In this document: positions 60,260 through 64,000 of the stretch, in pieces
Layout of the letters: each line of letters starts with the position of its first letter
Position numbering within the stretch: position 1 is the stretch's first letter
From: Ottowia flava
GTDB taxonomy: Bacteria > Pseudomonadota > Gammaproteobacteria > Burkholderiales > Burkholderiaceae_C
Direction: 5' to 3'
NCBI RefSeq assembly: GCF_042680565.1
Contig: NZ_JBHUEJ010000019.1
Span: forward strand, 186,001-250,000
Length of the DNA: 64,000 bases
The notes under the pieces: model-generated
The model's input: only the letters and a program-made list of their open reading frames with translations
Told to the model about the DNA's origin: nothing
Database searches by the model: none
Position numbers and translations under genes: made by a program

Positions 60260-60761
60260 GCCAATGACCGACGAGCCGGGCCGATTGCCCGACGGCGCCT
60301 TCCTTGGGCGCGAGGCGTTTCGGGCCAGCGTCAGCGCGGCTTTCCTGATGGCTGAGCGGGCAGGCTGGCGTGAAATGATCATCAGCGATGCCGATTTCGA
60401 GGATTGGCCGCTGAACGAGCGCGCCTTGGTCGACGCCTTGGGCAAATGGATCCGCCAAGCCGACAGGTTTGTGATGCTGGCGCGAAATTACGACAAGGTC
60501 GTTCGTCTCCACCCGCTGTTCACGGAATGGCGCAGGTTCTGGTCGCACAAGATCGATTGCCGCATCTGCTCGCATGCCGGTCCGCAGGATATGCCCAGTG
60601 CGCTGTGGTCGCCCGAGTGGGCACTGGCGCGCGCCGACACCATGCGCAGTACAGGCACCAGCGGGTCCGAGCCGGAGCGCCGCGTCGCTCAGCGCCAGGC
60701 ACTCGATGAGTGGCTGAAGCGCAGCACACCTGGTTTTCCTGCGACGACGCTGGGTTTGTGA
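60249..60761 (+). CDS. conserved hypothetical protein coupled to roxA
   Basis: 170 residues from an ATG at 60249 (11-bp overlap with roxA). Features are DGAFLGREAFRASVSAAFLM, ADRFVMLARNYDKVVRLHPL, FTEWRRFWSHKIDCRICSHA. The CRIC pair and HPLFTEWRRFWSHK block look conserved, like small proteins found beside roxA in betaproteobacteria. Function unknown; coupling suggests a related role. Confidence 0.78.
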   Translation: MPNEPMTDEPGRLPDGAFLGREAFRASVSAAFLMAERAGWREMIISDADFEDWPLNERALVDALGKWIRQADRFVMLARNYDKVVRLHPLFTEWRRFWSHKIDCRICSHAGPQDMPSALWSPEWALARADTMRSTGTSGSEPERRVAQRQALDEWLKRSTPGFPATTLGL

Positions 60762-60795
60762 AACTTTGTTTATTCGTGGCGCACGTACATCAGGG

Positions 60796-60837
60796 TTTGT
60801 AGCGATTGCATCTTTGGTCGCTATAATTTCAGGTTGA
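60796..60837 (+). promoter_or_regulatory. promoter candidate for the Ala-rich lipoprotein
   Basis: A consensus -10, TATAAT, lies at 60832-60837. TAGCGA and TCGCTA flank it as a dyad (60800-60805 and 60828-60833). The -35 is uncertain (TTGTAG at 60797 would be 19-20 bp away). About 120 bp of AT-richer leader follows before the ATG at 60959. Confidence 0.5.
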
Positions 60838-60958
60838 GCGGGAGTAGGCGAAGGGCTTCTTTCCGCTTTTCATTTGGTCGGGACGATGGCATTTTGATAA
60901 TGCAGCGCTCTGATTCTTCTTCTGATAACTATTCTGATTTTCATAGAGGACCTTTGAC

Positions 60959-61333
60959 ATGAATAAATCGCTCGTTCTGGCCGCCCTGATCGCCGCTGCT
61001 TCGCTCGCCGCCTGCGGCAAGAAGGAAGAGGCTCCTGCGCCTGCTCCGGAAGCGCCTGCTGCCGCTGCTGCCGCTGATTCCGCTGCCAGCGCCGCCGACG
61101 CCGCCGCGAGCGCAGCTGACTCTGCTGCCACCGCCGCCGGCAACGCTGCCAGCGCCGCCGGTGCTGCTGTGGACGGTGCTGCGTCTGCCGCTGGCAATGC
61201 CGCGTCGGCCGCTGGTGCCGCCGTGGGTTCTGCTGCCGATGCCGCTGGTGCCGCCGCCGCCGCCGCTGTGGGTGCTGCCGCCAGCGCTGCCGCTGACGCT
61301 GCTACCGCCGCTGCCAGCGCTGCCAGCAACTAA
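60959..61333 (+). CDS. alanine-rich low-complexity lipoprotein
   Basis: 124 residues. The lipoprotein signal is LVLAALIAAASLAACGKKEE (lipidated Cys19). It is followed by a Pro/Ala/Glu spacer (APAPAPEAP) and then about 85 residues almost wholly Ala, Ser, Gly, Asp, Asn in an 11-residue-like rhythm (AASAADAAASAADSAATAAG, NAASAAGAAVDGAASAAGNA). This is expected to form one long amphipathic helix lying on or spanning the periplasm, a little like Lpp or phasin-type helices. It is monogenic, with a terminator at 61395. Confidence 0.85.
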   Translation: MNKSLVLAALIAAASLAACGKKEEAPAPAPEAPAAAAAADSAASAADAAASAADSAATAAGNAASAAGAAVDGAASAAGNAASAAGAAVGSAADAAGAAAAAAVGAAASAAADAATAAASAASN

Positions 61334-61394
61334 TAGGCGCCAACTGGGCAGGGGGCGAATCGACCCCTTGTCTCAGCTTGGATGCTAGAGAGAG

Positions 61395-61420
61395 AGCCAC
61401 CTTCGGGTGGTTTTTTCTTT
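61395..61420 (+). terminator. rho-independent terminator of the Ala-rich lipoprotein
   Basis: GCCACC-TTCG-GGTGG followed by TTTTTTCTTT, 60 bp after the stop. Confidence 0.9.
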
Positions 61421-61538
61421 GGGACGTGCCAGGACTGCCAAGGCCATGCTGGCCTCGTCGTCTCGTCGGGCGTTTTGGCGTGAACTTTATGAAGGTGCTT
61501 CAGCGAGGTACTCGGTCATCAAGCCCTGGGCCGCCACA

Positions 61539-62318
61539 CTACACCGTCAACCATCCTTCGACCATGCCCTGGCGCTCGGCCACCAGGACATCCTCCGGCG
61601 CGCTGCCGAGCGCCTCAGCAAAGGCCGTACGTGCCAGTACCGGCAGATTGTTGCGCTCGCTCAGGTGCGCGGCGACGACCGTGTTCAAGGCGTCGTGTCG
61701 CAAGGACACCAGTGCCGCGGCGGCCTGCTCGTTGCTGAGGTGGCCATGCAGACCACTCACGCGCCGCTTCAGAAAAGGCGGGTAGCGCGACGCGGCGAGC
61801 ATGGCTGGATCGTGGTTGCTCTCTAGCATCAGCGCATGGCAGCGCGCCAGACAGGCCACGACGTAGGGCGTGACGTGGCCCAGATCGGTCAGCACCCCGA
61901 GATCGCGCGCGCCGTCGCTGCAGCGCAACTGCAGCGGCTCGCGTGCGTCGTGAGGCACGGTGAAAGGGCGGATCTGTAGCGCGCCAACGGCCAATGTCTG
62001 TCCGTCGCGCGCGGTGTACGCCGGGCCCTCGTAGCCGGCCTCTCGCAGCGCGAGCAGAGTGCCGGCGCTGCCCCACAGGGCGACGCCGTGGCGCTGCGCC
62101 AGCAGGGGCGCGCAGCCGACATGGTCGCCATGTTCATGGGTGATGAAGACCGCGTCGAGCTCGTCGGCACTCAGTCCGCAACGGGCGAGGGCGGCGCCCA
62201 ACTGTCGCCAGCCCAGACCGCAATCGACGAGCACCAGGGTGCGGCTCAGGCCGTCGCGGGCTTCAACCAGTGTGGCGTTGCCAGCGCTGCCGCTGGCAAG
62301 GTTGCGAAAGCGAAGCAA
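61539..62318 (-). CDS. MBL fold metallo-hydrolase (YycJ/WalJ-like)
   Basis: 259-residue metallo-beta-lactamase-fold protein. The metal motif is VFITHEHGDHVGCAPLLAQR (His61, His63, Asp65, His66), with NLASGSAGNATLVEA at the start, as in YycJ/WalJ proteins, plus LMLESNHDPAML and VSGLHGHLSNEQAAAALVSL, and the last His in VVAAHLSERNN. YycJ homologues are thought to be nucleases. It lies 50 bp downstream of bamC on the same strand. Confidence 0.9.
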   Translation of the reverse strand: MLRFRNLASGSAGNATLVEARDGLSRTLVLVDCGLGWRQLGAALARCGLSADELDAVFITHEHGDHVGCAPLLAQRHGVALWGSAGTLLALREAGYEGPAYTARDGQTLAVGALQIRPFTVPHDAREPLQLRCSDGARDLGVLTDLGHVTPYVVACLARCHALMLESNHDPAMLAASRYPPFLKRRVSGLHGHLSNEQAAAALVSLRHDALNTVVAAHLSERNNLPVLARTAFAEALGSAPEDVLVAERQGMVEGWLTV

Positions 62319-62368
62319 GACAGCAGGTCAGGAGGCGATGCGCGGCACGAAACGGCCGCGCGCGCCGC

Positions 62369-63490
62369 TTATTTCAATTCGTCGGCCAGCACCCGCATGA
62401 TGCGCTGAGCATCGGCCTGCGGCGCGGGCGCGCCGTTACCGTCCATGACGTTGACCACGCTGCCCTGGCCTTGGCCGCGCACCACTATCTGGTACTTGGT
62501 GGTCGGCAACTGCTTGCTGGCGCCGCCGAACAGCTTGCCGAAGAAGCCGGGCTCCTGTTTTTCGACCTTCGGGTCGATGTAGCGCACAAAGTAGATGCCC
62601 TTGCTGCGGTCGCGGTCCTCCACGGTGAAGCCGGTCCGGTCGAGCGCCAGGCCGACGCGGCGCCAGGCGCGGTCGAAGTCCTCGTTGACCTGCACCGTCG
62701 GCTGTCCGCCGATCGAGGCCACTGCGGCTTGCGGCGCAGCCTTGGTTGCAGCGCCGGTACTGGCCAGCATGGCCTTCGATTCCTCTTGCGACACCCCCAG
62801 CTTGACCATCATGCGGCGCAGGAACTCGGCCTCCAACTCGGGGTCGCGGGCGCGCGGCTGCCAGATCGTGCTGTCTTTGCGTGCCGACGAATACACCTCT
62901 TCCATGCCGCGGTGCGTGACGAAGATGTCGGTGCCGCCGTCAGCACTGCGCTCCAGGCGCGTGCGGAAGCGGTCCCGCTCGCCGGTGGAATACAGCGAAT
63001 CGAACACCTTGCCGATGGTGTTGCGGATGAAGTCCTGCGGGATTTTGGCGCGGTTTTCGGCCCAGTCGGTTTCCATCAGGCCGATGTTGGCCTGATCCAC
63101 CGCCAGCAGAAAGCCGCTTTCGAGCCAGAAGTCGCGCACTGGGCCCCACAACTGGTCTGGCGATCGGCCGATGTGCAGCCACCGCTCGCCGCCATCGCGC
63201 TTGAATTGCACGTCGGCGATGGCGTTGGCGGCGGCTTGGGTGCCGGTGGTTTGCGTCGCGGCCTGGCCGGCCTGGTAGCCGCTGGCGGTGACCACGCCGC
63301 TGTTGCCGCCCGCGTTGTAACGGGTCTGGCCAGGCAGTTGAGTCAAATCGGGCGGGACTTCCAGCGCCACGCCGCGGCCGGCGGTCTTGTAGTCGATCTT
63401 GTCGGGCTCGAGCATCGAGCAGGCGCTCAGTGCCATCACGGCCGTGGAGCCCACGAGGGCCAGGGAAATTCGGCGATCAGCAACTTTCAC
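62369..63490 (-). CDS. bamC: outer membrane protein assembly factor BamC
   Basis: Lipoprotein of the BAM complex. It has 373 residues. Lipobox STAVMALSACSML gives Cys24. A BamC/NlpB opening KIDYKTAGRGVALEVPPDLT is followed by two helix-grip domains (GGERWLHIGRSPDQLWGPVR, PTVQVNEDFDRAWRRVGLAL). It lies between dapA (upstream in transcription) and the MBL gene. The dapA-bamC order matches other proteobacteria. Confidence 0.92.
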   Translation of the reverse strand: MKVADRRISLALVGSTAVMALSACSMLEPDKIDYKTAGRGVALEVPPDLTQLPGQTRYNAGGNSGVVTASGYQAGQAATQTTGTQAAANAIADVQFKRDGGERWLHIGRSPDQLWGPVRDFWLESGFLLAVDQANIGLMETDWAENRAKIPQDFIRNTIGKVFDSLYSTGERDRFRTRLERSADGGTDIFVTHRGMEEVYSSARKDSTIWQPRARDPELEAEFLRRMMVKLGVSQEESKAMLASTGAATKAAPQAAVASIGGQPTVQVNEDFDRAWRRVGLALDRTGFTVEDRDRSKGIYFVRYIDPKVEKQEPGFFGKLFGGASKQLPTTKYQIVVRGQGQGSVVNVMDGNGAPAPQADAQRIMRVLADELK

Positions 63491-63510
63491 GTGTGCGTTC
63501 CTTTGGAGGG

Positions 63511-63564
63511 AAATCGGGCGCTGGCCCTACATCAATCTGCGCGACCAGCTAGCAAAATCAGAGC
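63511..63564 (-). repeat. dispersed repeat copy R19, supplying the dapA stop codon
   Basis: Minus-strand reading: GCTCTGATTTTGCTAGC hairpin, TGGTCGCGCAGATTGATGTA, GGGCCAGCGCCCGATTTCC. The TGA at 63558-63560 inside its hairpin ends dapA, and the repeat occupies most of the dapA-bamC gap. Confidence 0.9.
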
Positions 63565-64000
63565 AAGCCGGCGCTTTTCAGGGCGGCTTCGACCACCGGC
63601 TCATTGGCCGTCGACAGCGGCGTCATGGGCAGGCGCATGGTCGGGCCGCACAGGCCCATCCGCGCCATCGCCCACTTCACGGGGATCGGATTGGCTTCGA
63701 CAAACAGCTGCTTGTGCACCGGCATCAGCTTGAACTGGATGTCCATCGCCTTCTGGCGATCGCCGGCGATGGCGGCCACGCACAGCTCGTGCATCAGACG
63801 CGGCGCCACGTTGGCGGTGACGCTGATGTTGCCCTGGCCGCCGCACAGCATCAGCGCGACGGCGGTGGGGTCGTCGCCGGAATAGACGGCAAAGTTCTTG
63901 GGCACGTCGCGGATCAGCCACTGCGCGCGCTCGATGTTGCCGGTGGCTTCCTTGATGCCGACGATGCCCGGCACCTGCGCCAGGCGCAGCACGGTGTCGT
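63558..64000 (-). CDS. dapA: 4-hydroxy-tetrahydrodipicolinate synthase (5' end beyond window)
   Basis: C-terminal half of DapA, first committed step of lysine/diaminopimelate synthesis. The Schiff-base lysine is in VPGIVGIKEATGN, followed by FAVYSGDDPTAVALMLCGGQ, GNISVTANVAPRLMHELCVA, and the end FVEANPIPVKWAMARMGLCG. The frame stays open to the window edge, so about half the protein is outside. The final codons and TGA fall in repeat R19. Confidence 0.95.
   Translation of the reverse strand, partial: DTVLRLAQVPGIVGIKEATGNIERAQWLIRDVPKNFAVYSGDDPTAVALMLCGGQGNISVTANVAPRLMHELCVAAIAGDRQKAMDIQFKLMPVHKQLFVEANPIPVKWAMARMGLCGPTMRLPMTPLSTANEPVVEAALKSAGLL

Noticed and set aside
61040..61320. GCTGCC-rich near-repeats considered as a tandem array or CRISPR
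   Set aside because: They are the Ala codons of a lipoprotein gene with a clear signal peptide; no constant repeat plus variable spacer structure.
794..63564. Dispersed repeats considered as CRISPR, tRNA pieces or riboswitches
   Set aside because: Copies are single, far apart and in both orientations, with no shared downstream gene class and no cloverleaf.

Overview
The window is about 64 kb of GC-rich chromosome, densely packed and dominated by housekeeping genes. The gene families and orders point to a betaproteobacterium of the Burkholderiales, most likely Comamonadaceae. The clues are pyrG-kdsA-DUF1330-eno-ftsB in one run, rpsT divergent from murJ, a DUF3579 gene, a Phasin_2 phasin, kynBUA, and slyD-like/roxA neighbours. 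This taxonomic call is inference from protein families and gene order. I saw no rRNA, tRNA, CRISPR array, transposase or phage gene.

Layout. 1-1697: end of a TetR gene, then a decayed stretch holding the facing-away 3' stubs of an SDR oxidoreductase and a LysR regulator. 1698-4304: arsenic operon arsR-arsI-arsB-arsC with its operator. 4751-9595: phasin, deacetylase-like/thioesterase/nitroreductase operon, clostripain-like lipoprotein. 9870-13686: mmsA plus a periplasmic binding protein, divergent from a LysR gene. 13771-18948: pncB, nhaD-type antiporter, EamA exporter, a frameshifted membrane-protein gene, an unknown secreted protein. 18951-21852: kynBUA tryptophan catabolism. 22011-24469: feoA-feoB-Cys-rich small membrane protein. 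25111-29975: seven-gene operon built around a small GTPase and Roadblock proteins. 30039-32169: argD-argF. 32393-36090: DUF3579, rpsT, murJ, SirB1. 36525-38750: secreted choice-of-anchor P/Ig-like protein. 39490-45383: AI-2E family exporter, purM, hda, HAD phosphatase, pcnB, folK. 45503-49588: GST, DUF486, DUF47-pit phosphate uptake, TM2 protein, GNAT. 49863-51098: rpsP-rimM followed by an odd membrane protein instead of trmD-rplS. 51120-55915: pyrG-kdsA-DUF1330-eno-ftsB. 56042-64000: coaBC-dut, lipoproteins, SlyD-like PPIase, roxA, MBL hydrolase, bamC, dapA (cut by the window end).

Two things stand out. First, a dispersed intergenic repeat of about 55 bp occurs some 19 times in both orientations. 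It consists of a short GCTAT/ATAGC hairpin, then TGCGCAGGTGGTTGTAGGGC, then a T-run. Some copies touch start codons, supply stop codons (hda, dapA) or lie inside coding sequence (pcnB, coaBC). Second, the 25111-29975 operon combines a small GTPase, Roadblock-type proteins, a PAS protein and a cytoplasmic PhnD-like binding protein. It looks like an uncharacterised GTPase switch comparable in parts, but not in whole, to MglA/MglB or the Streptomyces conservons.
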